Source of the DNA: Ohtaekwangia sp.
Lineage (GTDB): Bacteria; Bacteroidota; Bacteroidia; Cytophagales; Cyclobacteriaceae
DNA: 64,000 nucleotides
Assembly (NCBI GenBank): GCA_021155195.1
Contig: JAJNPV010000030.1
Location: forward strand, 248,001-312,000
Reading direction: 5' to 3'
Part shown: piece by piece, positions 32,009 through 42,178 of the stretch
How positions within the stretch are numbered: the first letter of the stretch is position 1
How the letters are laid out: every line of letters begins with the position of its first letter
The notes under the pieces: generated by a model
What the model saw: only the letters and a program-made list of their open reading frames with translations
Databases searched by the model: none
What the model was told of the DNA's origin: nothing
Program-made: the position numbers and the translations under genes

Positions 32009-34315
32009 ATGGAAATTCAAAAATCCACATCTGTAGATTCTATCGATCCTGAAAAACTGGCGGCAGTATTCAAAAAAAACATCCTGTGGATAATATTGAT
32101 ATTTCTTACCGCCAACTTAGCTGCTTACCTCACCATTCGATATACAAAAGATCTATTTGAATCAGAATCAGAACTTAAGCTCGACATAAAACGCGATGCC
32201 ACGGAGTTGGGAATTAAGACAATGATTGATGATCAGAACTTGAACATTGTCTCTGGAGAGATTGAACAAATAAAGTCCAAGTTATTTTTTAGCAAGGTAT
32301 TAGATTCCCTTGATTTGTCTGTAAGCTATTATAGTGTGGGCAAAGTGTTAAAAGATGAAATGTATAAGCGGTCAAGCTTCCAGGTTAAAACGGGAAAGAT
32401 CAATCCAGCGCATCTGGACATCCCACTCTATTTTGATTTTATGGAGGGCAATCAATTTTCAGTTCGGGTGGGTGAGTCTGGCACGTCCGTTACAGGTAGC
32501 TTTGGCGTTCCATTTTCAATTGACGGCACTGAACTAACGATTACCAAAACCATCTATTTTCTGAATGATGATGGCAACACTTATTACTTTACACTGAATA
32601 GTCGCAATCAATTGATTGAATACTTGTCTAAAAGTATTCAGGTAGATCCTCTTAATTTTCAGGCTAATACTATTCGCATCTCATTTCAAGACTATAACGC
32701 ACTGAAAGCGTATGACATTGTGAATAAAATCGATTCGCTGTATATAACCTATAGCAATGAACAAAAGAATTTGGCCAACAAACAAAAAATTGAATGGCTT
32801 AATAATGAGTTAGATCAGGTTGAAACAAGAATGGAAGGCTTTGAAGATTACTTCGAAAACTTTACGCTAAAAAATAAAAGTAGCGACTTGACCCTCGACT
32901 TAAAGAGAACGATTATTTCAATCAATCGGGTTGATTCACAACGGTACGAACTTACCAAAAAAATAACTGAACTAAATACACTGCTCGATGTAATCGTGGA
33001 AGGAAAATCAACCACAGTACATCAGCCTTACAAATTCTTACCGGATTATGTAAATAAAAAAATTGAGGATTTGAACAAAATCACGCAAGACAGAGATCGG
33101 TTAAGTTTGGCGTACAATGAAAATACCTTTGCCTTTAAACAAAAGGAGCAAGAATTAAACGCATTGAAAGATCAGGTTTTTACTCAACTAACAAAAATTA
33201 AAAAAGACTGGTTAGCAACTCAGGCTGAACTTAGCAAACAAAAAGAAAGTCTTGAAAGAGAGTTCGCAGGAATGCCTGATAAAAATACCCAGTTTTCAAA
33301 GAACCAACGCTATTACAAATTGTATGAGGAGTTCTATTTGTCGATGATGCAATCCAAAGCAGAATTTGAAATTGCACAAGCTGGAAGTACTCCTGACTTT
33401 AAAATTCTATCGACAGCAACCTTACCCCTTACTCCTATCTCGCCAAAAAAATATATGATTCTTGGGATTGGTTTTGTAGCTGGCATTGTACTAAACTTTT
33501 TCTTTATCGGATTGCTGTACCTTCTTAACAATAAAATCACGAGTGTTAAGGAAGTTGAACGGGGCACGCAGGTTCCTATGTTAGGAGCCATCCCGTCTTC
33601 CCATAATAAAATAGAAACCATGTTTCATGTTATCGACAATCCAAAGTCGATGGTAAGCGAGGCTATCAGAAGTTTGCGAACAAACCTTGAATTCTTCAAT
33701 ACAACGAATCAGAGCAAGGTTATTACAATTTCATCCACTACTTCAGGCGAAGGGAAATCATTCCTGGCGATGAACTTAGGGGGTGTGCTGGCAATGTCTC
33801 GCAAAAAAGTTGTTCTTGTTGATTTGGACATGCGTAAGCCAAAAGGTGATAAGTACCCCAGTGGAGATTCGAGCAAAGGCATGAGCACCATTCTAATTAA
33901 AAAGAATGCATGGAAAGAATGCGTGGTTAAAACCACGTTAGAAAATTTTGATTTCCTCCCGTCAGGACCTCATCCACCCAATCCATCTGAATTACTTTTG
34001 AATGGTGAATTTTCAGAACTATTAGAAGACCTTCGCAAAGAATACGATTTTGTTGTTATCGATACACCGCCCGTTGGCTTGGTTACCGATGGCATTATGG
34101 CAATGAAACGTTCTGATTTGTCGATTTATGTTTTCCGCGCAAATTATTCGCGGCACGACTTCATGGATAATTTGAATCGCGTTATTACCATTAACAAACT
34201 CACACATGTCTCCACAGTTGTTAATGCATTGCCAATCAATGGGAACACCTATGGATATGGATATTATGAGGATCGTCCTTCCACAAACCGCTGGAAAAAA
34301 TTACTTGGCCGGTGA
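32009..34315 (+). CDS. Wzc-like polysaccharide co-polymerase / bacterial tyrosine kinase
   Basis: The ATG at 32009 (MEIQKSTSVDS) is preferred to the TTG at 32000. The 768-residue protein has two membrane helices (about residues 30-48 and near 480) flanking a periplasmic chain-length (Wzz) domain with coiled coils. The C-terminal BY-kinase has Walker A TTSGEGKSFLAMNL, A' VVLVDLDMRKPK, and Walker B FVVIDTPPVG. A tyrosine cluster (NTYGYGYYEDR) lies near the C-terminus. It controls chain length and export, cycling phosphorylation with the following phosphatase. Its stop overlaps that gene's GTG (GTGA at 34312). Confidence 0.92.
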   Translation: MEIQKSTSVDSIDPEKLAAVFKKNILWIILIFLTANLAAYLTIRYTKDLFESESELKLDIKRDATELGIKTMIDDQNLNIVSGEIEQIKSKLFFSKVLDSLDLSVSYYSVGKVLKDEMYKRSSFQVKTGKINPAHLDIPLYFDFMEGNQFSVRVGESGTSVTGSFGVPFSIDGTELTITKTIYFLNDDGNTYYFTLNSRNQLIEYLSKSIQVDPLNFQANTIRISFQDYNALKAYDIVNKIDSLYITYSNEQKNLANKQKIEWLNNELDQVETRMEGFEDYFENFTLKNKSSDLTLDLKRTIISINRVDSQRYELTKKITELNTLLDVIVEGKSTTVHQPYKFLPDYVNKKIEDLNKITQDRDRLSLAYNENTFAFKQKEQELNALKDQVFTQLTKIKKDWLATQAELSKQKESLEREFAGMPDKNTQFSKNQRYYKLYEEFYLSMMQSKAEFEIAQAGSTPDFKILSTATLPLTPISPKKYMILGIGFVAGIVLNFFFIGLLYLLNNKITSVKEVERGTQVPMLGAIPSSHNKIETMFHVIDNPKSMVSEAIRSLRTNLEFFNTTNQSKVITISSTTSGEGKSFLAMNLGGVLAMSRKKVVLVDLDMRKPKGDKYPSGDSSKGMSTILIKKNAWKECVVKTTLENFDFLPSGPHPPNPSELLLNGEFSELLEDLRKEYDFVVIDTPPVGLVTDGIMAMKRSDLSIYVFRANYSRHDFMDNLNRVITINKLTHVSTVVNALPINGNTYGYGYYEDRPSTNRWKKLLGR

Positions 34316-35031
34316 TTTCATTCTTTCAAAAAAAAAATAAGTTTAAGAACCCACTCCATACGGACATCCATTCGCATTTGTTGGCAGGCCTGGATGATGG
34401 AGTGAAAACACAAAAAGAAGCGATTGACCTGGTTACACACTTCCATAGGCTAGGGTATCAAAAACTTATTACAACCCCGCATATTAATAATGACTATTAC
34501 CGCAACGAGCCAGAAGGAATAGGAAAAGGGTTAGCTGAATTAATTGATGCGGTAAAGGCAGAAGCCATTCCGATTGTTATAGAAGCAGCCGCTGAATATT
34601 ATTTGGACGAAGAGTTAATGAAAAAAGTTGACGCTAAGGAAAAACTTCTAACCTTCGGACAATCCTATTTACTTTTTGAAACCAATTTTTTAACAGAGCC
34701 CTATCAGCTAAACGATTTTATTTTTAAAGTGATTACGCAAGGGTACAAACCAATATTGGCGCATCCTGAGCGATATGCTTATATGACGGTGGAGAAGGCA
34801 GAAGAATTAAAAACCCGAGGCGTATTACTTCAACTCAATATTCCATCACTTGTAGGATTCTACTCTAAGCCTATTCAACAACTAGCGTATAAACTGATTG
34901 ATAAAGGCTGGATTGATCTTTTGGGAAGTGATTGCCACAATGCCATTCACCTTCAGGTATTGGAAGATGCCGTTCAAAATAAGTATTTTAGAAAAGTGGT
35001 AGAACTACCCCTTCTTAACAATAGTCTTTAA
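34312..35031 (+). CDS. CpsB/CapC-type PHP tyrosine-protein phosphatase
   Basis: The 239-residue protein starts with a GTG overlapping the kinase stop. PHP metal-site motifs are TDIHSHLLAGLDDGVKT, TPHINNDYY, LAHPERYAY and LGSDCHNA. This is the manganese-dependent phosphatase class that dephosphorylates the tyrosine cluster of Wzc/CpsD kinases in capsule systems. The close coupling to the kinase gene supports that substrate. It is cytoplasmic, with no membrane helix. Followed by 3 nt and the epimerase gene. Confidence 0.92.
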   Translation: MISFFQKKNKFKNPLHTDIHSHLLAGLDDGVKTQKEAIDLVTHFHRLGYQKLITTPHINNDYYRNEPEGIGKGLAELIDAVKAEAIPIVIEAAAEYYLDEELMKKVDAKEKLLTFGQSYLLFETNFLTEPYQLNDFIFKVITQGYKPILAHPERYAYMTVEKAEELKTRGVLLQLNIPSLVGFYSKPIQQLAYKLIDKGWIDLLGSDCHNAIHLQVLEDAVQNKYFRKVVELPLLNNSL

Positions 35032-35034
35032 ATC

Positions 35035-36018
35035 ATGATTGCAGTAACTGGCGCCAATGGATTATTAGGCAGTTTCATTCTGAGAAAGTTAGCTGCTGAA
35101 AACATACCCGCTATTGGCTTGCATAAAGTTGATAGTGATTATTCTCATCTAAACGATCTAACAAATGTTTTGTGGCGCGAACTTGAAATCTTAGATCCTA
35201 TTTCTGTAGAAGAAGGAATTAAGGGTGCAACACATGTTATTCACACAGCTGCTTATGTATCCTTTAATCCGCGTCTCCAAAAGAAAATAATGGATGTAAA
35301 TATTGAAGGTACTCAACACCTTGTTAATGCCTGCCTTGCTCAGCAGGTTAAACAACTCATTCACGTAAGTTCAGTTGCTGCACTTGGTCGAAAAAAAGAA
35401 ATTCCAAATATTGATGAAACATCACGATGGGTTGATAGTGACCTAAATACCGATTACGCAAAATCGAAATACCTTGGCGAAGTAGAAGTTTGGAGAGGAG
35501 CTGAAGAAGGACTTTCTGTAGCTGTCATTAATCCCTCTGTTATTCTTGCTCCATCTGATTGGGGCAAAAGCAGTGCCCAGCTTTTTCATTATGTATGGAA
35601 AGAAAAAAAATTCTATACCGATAATCTTGTTAACTATGTTGATGCCCGCGATGTAGCTGAAGTTATCTGGCAAATCTATTCTCAAAAAATTTCTGGCGAA
35701 CGATTTATAGCCAGTGGAGGAAATATCGAAATCAAAGACCTATTTCATCTCATAGCACTTCGATTTAAAAAGAAAGCTCCATCGATAAAAATACATCCTC
35801 GTTGGGTAAACGTGTTTGCGCGATTAGAAGAATTACGTGCACAGTTTATGGGTCATGAGCCCCTCATAACAAGACAAACGGCTAAAATCACAAAAGAAAA
35901 CTTTCGCTATCAAAACACGAAAGCAACCAATCAATTGGGCGTTTCTTTTAGAAAGCTGGAAGAAACGCTGGATTGGTGCTGTAATTACTATTTGCAGACT
36001 TATACTACAAACAAATAA
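35035..36018 (+). CDS. NAD-dependent epimerase/dehydratase (extended SDR)
   Basis: The 327-residue protein begins MIAVTGANGLLGSFIL, the Rossmann GxxGxxG motif. It has the active-site YAKSKYLGE (Tyr-x3-Lys) and an upstream HVSSVAA. It resembles dihydroflavonol-4-reductase and sugar-nucleotide epimerase families. Position after the polysaccharide genes suggests sugar-nucleotide chemistry, but the DFR-like features (FVSFNPRLQKKIMDVNIEGTQHL pieces) also fit a general NAD-dependent reductase. Substrate unknown. Last gene of the operon, with 98 nt to the next. Confidence 0.88.
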   Translation: MIAVTGANGLLGSFILRKLAAENIPAIGLHKVDSDYSHLNDLTNVLWRELEILDPISVEEGIKGATHVIHTAAYVSFNPRLQKKIMDVNIEGTQHLVNACLAQQVKQLIHVSSVAALGRKKEIPNIDETSRWVDSDLNTDYAKSKYLGEVEVWRGAEEGLSVAVINPSVILAPSDWGKSSAQLFHYVWKEKKFYTDNLVNYVDARDVAEVIWQIYSQKISGERFIASGGNIEIKDLFHLIALRFKKKAPSIKIHPRWVNVFARLEELRAQFMGHEPLITRQTAKITKENFRYQNTKATNQLGVSFRKLEETLDWCCNYYLQTYTTNK

Positions 36019-36116
36019 AAAGTGCAAGATTGTCTGCGGATAATAATTACCTGAAATTTGCACATAGAATTTTAGGAAAAGACAATTTTGTCTATCTTAG
36101 GAAAACCTTTTAGCTG

Positions 36117-37526
36117 ATGGCCCAGGAATTCAGAAAGAGACAGGAAGAGGAGGAGTTGATCAAGCGATACGAAGAGAATCTAAAACACAATCATGCCGAG
36201 TTTTTCGACATTGATTCTTACGAAACAATCATTGGCTATTACCTTGAGAAAAGTAAATTCAAACGTGCACTCGTTGTAGTTGAACAAGCTATTGAGCAAT
36301 TTCCATTCTCTACCGATTTACTTACCGTTAAAGCTCAAATTTTTACCAACCTTGAGCGATACGATGAAGCGCTTGATCTTTTAGATCGCTCGCGTAATTT
36401 ACATCCGCACGATTTAGAAATTTATTTATCGATTGGATCAATCCTTTCTTTACAAGCAAAATATGAAGAAGCCATTGCTTTATATGAAGAGGCATTAACC
36501 TTTGCTGACGAAGAAAAGGATGAATTGTATTACAACATTGGCCTTGCTTATCAAAGCATGGAAAAATATGAGCAGGCCATTGAAGTTTATAAATTATCAA
36601 TAGAAGAAAATATTAGCCACGAAGGCTCTTTATACGAATTAGCTTTTTGCTTAGATGTGGTAGGTCAACTTGAAGGGAGCCTATCCTACTACAAAAAATT
36701 TATTGACGAAGATCCCTTTTCAGCAGCGGCCTGGTATAATCTCGGAATTGTAAGCAACAAACTGGAAAAATTTGATGAGGCGATCGAAGCATATGAATAC
36801 GCGATTGCAATAGATGAAAATTTTGCTTCAGCTCATTTCAATATGGGAAACTCCTTTATGAACTTGGAAAAGTTTGAAAAGGCGTTAACCGAATTTAGCA
36901 AGACAATTGAAATTGAAGGTCCAAGCCCTGAAGTATACTGCTGTATGGGCGCTGCCTATGAAAATATGAAGCAGTATGATCTGGGACTAAAGTACTTTCA
37001 AAAATCAACCAAGTTAGACGCATTATATGATGAAGCCTGGTTTGGTGCCGGAAGTTGTCTTGAAAAACAAGAGAAATGGTATCAGGCACTGCACTTCTTT
37101 AATAAAGCGATTAAAATAGATAGTCATAATCCAGAATACTGGAAAGCAGCCGCCCATGCGGAATTTAAAATAGGAAATACAATTTCCAGTATTAGTGCCT
37201 ATGAAGAAGCAAGCATACTGGGGCCAGACGACAAAGAAGTTTGGTTGAATTGGTCCTTCATTTACTTTGAACAAGGAGAGCACCAGAAAGCCATTGAAAT
37301 ACTTCTTCAAGGCATGGATGAACAACCGGATGAATCAGAATTTTTCTATCGGATGACTGTTTACCTCATTGAATCGGGTCAATTTAAGGAAGCACTGAAT
37401 TATTTAGAAAATGCATTAATTTTGGATTTTGAAGGCCATCAAGTTTTATTTGATTTCTTTCCAAAACTAGAAACACAAAAGGCCTTACAAAAGATTATCG
37501 ACCAGTTTAGAAAAGACAACCCCTAG
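36117..37526 (+). CDS. TPR repeat protein
   Basis: The 469-residue protein consists almost wholly of about ten tetratricopeptide repeats (typical units: AAWYNLGIVSNKLEKFDEAI, SAHFNMGNSFMNLEKFEKAL), with a basic-acidic N-terminal helix and no signal peptide or membrane helix. TPR solenoids serve as protein-binding scaffolds. The partner is unknown. The following gene starts on the base after its stop, so the two may be one transcript, but no functional link is evident. Confidence 0.9.
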   Translation: MAQEFRKRQEEEELIKRYEENLKHNHAEFFDIDSYETIIGYYLEKSKFKRALVVVEQAIEQFPFSTDLLTVKAQIFTNLERYDEALDLLDRSRNLHPHDLEIYLSIGSILSLQAKYEEAIALYEEALTFADEEKDELYYNIGLAYQSMEKYEQAIEVYKLSIEENISHEGSLYELAFCLDVVGQLEGSLSYYKKFIDEDPFSAAAWYNLGIVSNKLEKFDEAIEAYEYAIAIDENFASAHFNMGNSFMNLEKFEKALTEFSKTIEIEGPSPEVYCCMGAAYENMKQYDLGLKYFQKSTKLDALYDEAWFGAGSCLEKQEKWYQALHFFNKAIKIDSHNPEYWKAAAHAEFKIGNTISSISAYEEASILGPDDKEVWLNWSFIYFEQGEHQKAIEILLQGMDEQPDESEFFYRMTVYLIESGQFKEALNYLENALILDFEGHQVLFDFFPKLETQKALQKIIDQFRKDNP

Positions 37527-38330
37527 ATGAATTACACAATTAATAACCTACCTGAGCGCACCGTTAAGCCCAGGCAAATGGGTTTCACCATGGCAATGGA
37601 TAAAGGCCTTAGCGTGCGCGAAGCAGAAGATTTTGTGAGCATTGCTGCAGACCATACAGACATTGTGAAGTTAGGATGGGCCACCAGCTACGTAACACCC
37701 AACCTGAAAGATAAACTTAAAGTGTATAAGGAAGCAGGCATCCCCTGCTACTTTGGCGGAACCCTATTCGAGGCTTTTATCATTCGCGATCAGTTTGACG
37801 ATTATCGCAGGGTGCTCGATAAATATAACATGTCTTTTGCTGAAGTTTCGGATGGGTCGATCGATCTTGATCACGATAAAAAACTCGATTATATTCAAAA
37901 ATTATCCGAGCAGGTAACTGTGCTTTCGGAAGTAGGCTCTAAAGACGCTGATAAGATTATTCCACCTTATAAGTGGATTGAACTGATGCAAAAAGAATTG
38001 GATGCCGGAGCCTGGAAAGTAATCGGTGAAGCCCGCGAAGGCGGTAACGTTGGATTGTTTCGGTCATCGGGTGAAGTTCGTTCAGGTTTGGTGCAAGAAA
38101 TTCTAACGAAAATTCCGTTCGAGCGAATCATTTGGGAAGCTCCTCAAAAAGCACAGCAAGTTTGGTTTATAAAATTGCTTGGCGCGAATGTGAATTTGGG
38201 TAACATTTCACCCAACGAAGTAATTCCGTTGGAAACAATCCGATTAGGCTTGCGAGGCGATACCTTCCTTCACTTCCTCGGTTTAGAAAGAAAGAAAGAC
38301 AACACCACTCCTCCTTTTTACGCAGACTAG
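37527..38330 (+). CDS. comA: Phosphosulfolactate synthase (ComA family)
   Basis: The 267-residue protein matches ComA: MGFTMAMDKGLSVREAEDF, DIVKLGWATSYVTP, YFGGTLFEAFI, VIGEAREGGNVGLF and GLRGDTFLHFLG. ComA adds sulfite to phosphoenolpyruvate to give (2R)-phospho-3-sulfolactate, the first step of coenzyme M synthesis in methanogens. Bacteroidota keep it probably for sulfonate metabolism or sulfonolipids; the downstream use here is not shown. Length and motifs are complete. It abuts the TPR gene and the DUF368 gene follows after 7 nt. Confidence 0.9.
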   Translation: MNYTINNLPERTVKPRQMGFTMAMDKGLSVREAEDFVSIAADHTDIVKLGWATSYVTPNLKDKLKVYKEAGIPCYFGGTLFEAFIIRDQFDDYRRVLDKYNMSFAEVSDGSIDLDHDKKLDYIQKLSEQVTVLSEVGSKDADKIIPPYKWIELMQKELDAGAWKVIGEAREGGNVGLFRSSGEVRSGLVQEILTKIPFERIIWEAPQKAQQVWFIKLLGANVNLGNISPNEVIPLETIRLGLRGDTFLHFLGLERKKDNTTPPFYAD

Positions 38331-38337
38331 TCGATAC

Positions 38338-39276
38338 TTGAGAACTACCAAAGACTATCTTCTCCTGTTTCTTAAAGGCATGGGCATGGGTGCTGCAGAC
38401 ACCGTGCCTGGCGTATCTGGTGGTACGGTTGCATTTATCACAGGTATCTACGAAGAGTTAATCGCCTCCATCAACAAAATAGATGCTGATGCTTTCCGAT
38501 TGCTGTTCAAATTAAATTTTGCCGAGTTCTGGAAAAAAATCAATGGAAGTTTTCTTCTTGCATTAGTGAGTGGAATATTCGTGAGCTTACTTTCGTTGGC
38601 TCGATTGATGACTTATTTATTGGATACTCATCCTATCTTAATCTGGTCATTCTTCTTTGGATTAATTTTGGTTTCCTCGCCACTCATACTCCGAAATATT
38701 ACCAAGTGGAGTATTCCTTCTGTATTAACCTTTATTGCAGGAATTATCATTGCTTACACGATTACTATTGTATCCCCAGCTGAAACTCCTTCTGGCTATC
38801 CTTTCATTTTCTTTTGTGGCGCTCTTGCTATTTGCGCCATGATTTTACCCGGCATTTCTGGAGCTTTTATTTTACTGCTATTAGGCAAATATGAATTTAT
38901 GATCAATGCGCTCATTGATTTTAATATTCCGGTTATTATCGTTTTCATGATAGGCTGTGTTTTAGGCCTATTAGGCTTTTCTCGATTTTTAAATTGGATT
39001 TTAACACATTATCGGTTTCCTACATTAGCTTTGCTTGCAGGCTTTATGATTGGATCGTTAAATAAAGTGTGGCCCTGGAAAGAAGTAATTTCTTACCGAC
39101 TTAATCATCAGGGTGATCAAGTGCCCGCTTTCGATAAAAGTATTTTGCCGTGGGATTATTTCACCGTAACGGGTCAAGATCCACAAGTATTTAAAGCCAT
39201 CTTGTGTGCAGCATTTGGTGTCTTTTTAGTAGTAGCCATTGAAAAGGTAGCGGCTATGTTAAAAACAAAATCGTAA
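38338..39276 (+). CDS. DUF368 membrane protein (undecaprenyl-phosphate transporter family)
   Basis: The 312-residue protein has about eight to nine hydrophobic helices and the DUF368 signature MGAADTVPGVSGGTVAFITGIYEEL near its N-terminus, plus ILPGISGAFILLLLGKYE in the middle (an inverted repeat of the first). DUF368 proteins (PopT) recycle undecaprenyl phosphate across the inner membrane. The start is a TTG at 38338, chosen because it gives the family N-terminus. Gap to aroE is 5 nt. Regulation is not seen. Confidence 0.87.
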   Translation: MRTTKDYLLLFLKGMGMGAADTVPGVSGGTVAFITGIYEELIASINKIDADAFRLLFKLNFAEFWKKINGSFLLALVSGIFVSLLSLARLMTYLLDTHPILIWSFFFGLILVSSPLILRNITKWSIPSVLTFIAGIIIAYTITIVSPAETPSGYPFIFFCGALAICAMILPGISGAFILLLLGKYEFMINALIDFNIPVIIVFMIGCVLGLLGFSRFLNWILTHYRFPTLALLAGFMIGSLNKVWPWKEVISYRLNHQGDQVPAFDKSILPWDYFTVTGQDPQVFKAILCAAFGVFLVVAIEKVAAMLKTKS

Positions 39277-39281
39277 AAAAC

Positions 39282-40025
39282 ATGGAAAAGAAATTTGGTC
39301 TTATTGGAGCAACCGTGAGCCATTCATTTTCAAAATCATATTTTGACGAGAAATTCTTTAGGGAGGGACTTCGTGATTACCATTATGATTTATACTCTTT
39401 GGCCAATATTGAAGGATTAAAAAAACTTCTGGATGAAAACCCGGAATTGGCAGGCCTTAACGTAACCATACCTTACAAAGAACAGGTAATAAAATTTCTT
39501 TCTGATATTGATGCGGATGCACGCAGCATTGGTGCTGTCAATGTGATTAAAATTCAAAATGGAAAATTAACTGGCTACAATACCGATAGCGATGCGTTTT
39601 ATGAATCGCTTGGAAAATGGATAGAGGGTAAAAATGTATCTAAAGCCTTAATCTTAGGAACTGGCGGTTCATCCAAGGCTGTACAACAAGCACTCAAGAA
39701 ACTTTCTGTGTCGTTTGAGTTAGTCTCACGCGAAAAAAGCAAAGGACAACATACATATGAAAGTCTTGAGAAAGATGGCAGTCCAATCTCTGAAGCAGAC
39801 CTAATCATCAATACCAGTCCGTTGGGAATGTCTCCCAACACAAATACTTATCCACCTATTGATTATGAGTTACTGACATCAGATCACTATGTGTATGACC
39901 TGATTTATAACCCTGCCCGCACAGTGTTTCTGCAAAAATCCGAAATGCGAAACGCGCACATCAAAAACGGCTTGGAAATGCTGCATATTCAAGCAGAAAA
40001 AGCGTGGGCCATTTGGAATAATTAA
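39282..40025 (+). CDS. aroE: Shikimate dehydrogenase
   Basis: The 247-residue protein shows FGLIGATVSHSFSK, LNVTIPYKEQVI with the catalytic Lys, NTDSDAF and LILGTGGSSKAV (NADPH site). It catalyses reduction of 3-dehydroshikimate to shikimate in aromatic amino-acid synthesis. The end NGLEMLHIQAEKAWAIW is the family C-terminal helix. Length is slightly short, which is normal for the Bacteroidota type. Confidence 0.95.
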   Translation: MEKKFGLIGATVSHSFSKSYFDEKFFREGLRDYHYDLYSLANIEGLKKLLDENPELAGLNVTIPYKEQVIKFLSDIDADARSIGAVNVIKIQNGKLTGYNTDSDAFYESLGKWIEGKNVSKALILGTGGSSKAVQQALKKLSVSFELVSREKSKGQHTYESLEKDGSPISEADLIINTSPLGMSPNTNTYPPIDYELLTSDHYVYDLIYNPARTVFLQKSEMRNAHIKNGLEMLHIQAEKAWAIWNN

Positions 40026-40111
40026 TTCCTGATTGATTACTCTTTACAGGAACAAAATCAACCTCCAAATCAGTTAGCCGTTTAGTTGAATAACTGTTAA
40101 CTTTCCGTTTC

Positions 40112-42133
40112 ATGGATTTTAATCTCACGAGCGAATACGTTCCTACGGGCGATCAGCCTTCGGCCATAAAAAAATTGGTCACCAGTCTGGCCGAAGGCGA
40201 ACAACATCAAACCCTGCTGGGTGTTACCGGCTCAGGAAAAACTTTTACCGTTGCCAATGTAATTGCCCAAATCAATCGGCCAACGCTTATCCTGAGTCAC
40301 AATAAAACGCTGGCTGCCCAACTGTACGGAGAGTTCAAACAATTCTTTCCGGAGAATGCGGTTGAGTACTTTATTTCTTACTATGACTATTACCAGCCCG
40401 AAGCTTTCATTCCCTCCTCTAACCTTTATATAGAAAAAGACCTTTCCATTAACGAAGAAATTGAAAAGCTAAGGCTTAGTGCAACTTCTTCGCTCCTAAG
40501 TGGACGTAGGGATGTTTTGGTGGTGGCTTCTGTTTCCTGCATTTATGGTATTGGTAATCCTGAAGAGTTTGGAAAAAATAGAATTCAACTTAAGGTGGGC
40601 GAACTTATTCCCAGAAACAAACTTCTGTTTGCCTTGGTGGATGTTCTTTATCATCGCACAGAGGCCGAATTTAAACGCGGAACCTTTAGGGTGAAGGGTG
40701 ATACGGTGGATGTTTTCTTAGCGTATGCTGATTATGCCTTGCGTATTTATTTTTTTGGTGATGAAATAGAAGCTATTCAATTGATTGATCCTATTTCGGG
40801 CAAGAAAATTTCGGATGAAAAAACGGCAGTCATTTTTCCGGCCAATTTATTTGTAACCGCTAAGGATCAACTACAAACTGCCATTCATGAAATTCAAGAT
40901 GACATGGTGTTGCAAGTGCAAATGTTTGAATCGGAACGAAGGCATTTAGAAGCAAAGCGTTTGAAGGAAAGGACTGAATTTGATTTGGAGATGATGCGAG
41001 AGTTGGGTTATTGTAGTGGAATAGAAAACTACTCACGCTACTTTGACAGACGAGCCGTTGGAGCAAGGCCATTTTGTTTGATCGATTATTTTCCGGATGA
41101 TTTTTTAATGGTTATTGACGAGAGTCATGTAACGGTTCCACAGGTTCGTGCCATGTGGGGTGGAGACCGATCGCGTAAAGCTAATTTGGTAGATTATGGA
41201 TTTCGGTTGCCCTCAGCACTTGACAATCGTCCCCTTACTTTCAATGAGTTTGAATCGATTCTTGGTCAGACCATCTACGTAAGTGCCACTCCATCCGAAT
41301 ATGAACTTCGTAAATCGGAAGGTGTAGTAGTAGAACAACTGATCCGGCCAACGGGATTACTCGATCCGGAAATTGATGTGCGGCCCAGCAGGAATCAAAT
41401 AGATGATTTGTTTGAAGAGATTGATGAGCGCGTACAGAAAAAGGAACGTGTGCTTGTTACCACGTTAACAAAGCGAATGGCAGAAGAACTTACCAAGTTC
41501 ATGGCACGAGCCTCCATAAAATGCCGCTACATACATTCGGAAGTAGCAACACTGGATCGGGTGGAAATATTGAGAGAATTACGCTTAGGGGTGTTTGATG
41601 TGCTGGTGGGTGTAAACCTGCTGCGTGAAGGATTGGATTTACCTGAAGTTTCGTTGGTGGCTATTATGGATGCTGACAAAGAAGGGTTTCTGCGCAATCA
41701 GCGGTCACTCGTTCAAACCATTGGCCGTGCCGCCCGAAACGAAAATGGAAAGGTAATTATGTATGCGGATAAAATTACCGAGTCGATGCAACAAGCTATT
41801 GACGAAACTAACCGAAGAAGACAAATTCAAATCGATTACAACTTAGCCAATGGCATAACACCCAAGACAATTATCCGATCCAAAGATTCAATTCTTGGGC
41901 AAACCAAAGTGGCAGATTCTAAAAAGACAAAACGCTATTACATTGAAGAGGAAGAGAAATCACTTGCTGCTGATCCGGTAGTAGCCTATCTCTCAAAAGA
42001 TGAACTTAACAAGTTGGCAGATCGTACTCGCAAAGCCATGGAGAAAGCAGCCAAAGAACTTGAGTTTATGGAAGCCGCCCGCTTGCGTGACGAGTATCTG
42101 GCGATTCAAAAAATGATTGAAGAGAAAACATAA
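40112..42133 (+). CDS. uvrB: Excinuclease ABC subunit B
   Basis: The 673-residue protein has the full UvrB layout: Walker A GVTGSGKTFTVANV near residue 40, the beta-hairpin DYYQPEAFIPSSNLYIEKD, DESHVTVPQ, the helicase domain motif QTIGRAARNENGKV, and the C-terminal UVR motif (ELEFMEAARLRDEYLAI). It verifies damage and loads UvrC in nucleotide-excision repair. Gene stands alone after an 86-nt gap; no LexA box evident. Confidence 0.97.
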   Translation: MDFNLTSEYVPTGDQPSAIKKLVTSLAEGEQHQTLLGVTGSGKTFTVANVIAQINRPTLILSHNKTLAAQLYGEFKQFFPENAVEYFISYYDYYQPEAFIPSSNLYIEKDLSINEEIEKLRLSATSSLLSGRRDVLVVASVSCIYGIGNPEEFGKNRIQLKVGELIPRNKLLFALVDVLYHRTEAEFKRGTFRVKGDTVDVFLAYADYALRIYFFGDEIEAIQLIDPISGKKISDEKTAVIFPANLFVTAKDQLQTAIHEIQDDMVLQVQMFESERRHLEAKRLKERTEFDLEMMRELGYCSGIENYSRYFDRRAVGARPFCLIDYFPDDFLMVIDESHVTVPQVRAMWGGDRSRKANLVDYGFRLPSALDNRPLTFNEFESILGQTIYVSATPSEYELRKSEGVVVEQLIRPTGLLDPEIDVRPSRNQIDDLFEEIDERVQKKERVLVTTLTKRMAEELTKFMARASIKCRYIHSEVATLDRVEILRELRLGVFDVLVGVNLLREGLDLPEVSLVAIMDADKEGFLRNQRSLVQTIGRAARNENGKVIMYADKITESMQQAIDETNRRRQIQIDYNLANGITPKTIIRSKDSILGQTKVADSKKTKRYYIEEEEKSLAADPVVAYLSKDELNKLADRTRKAMEKAAKELEFMEAARLRDEYLAIQKMIEEKT

Positions 42134-42178
42134 GTTTAAAGTAAGTTAAGCCAAATAATATTTTTATAGATTCAGATC

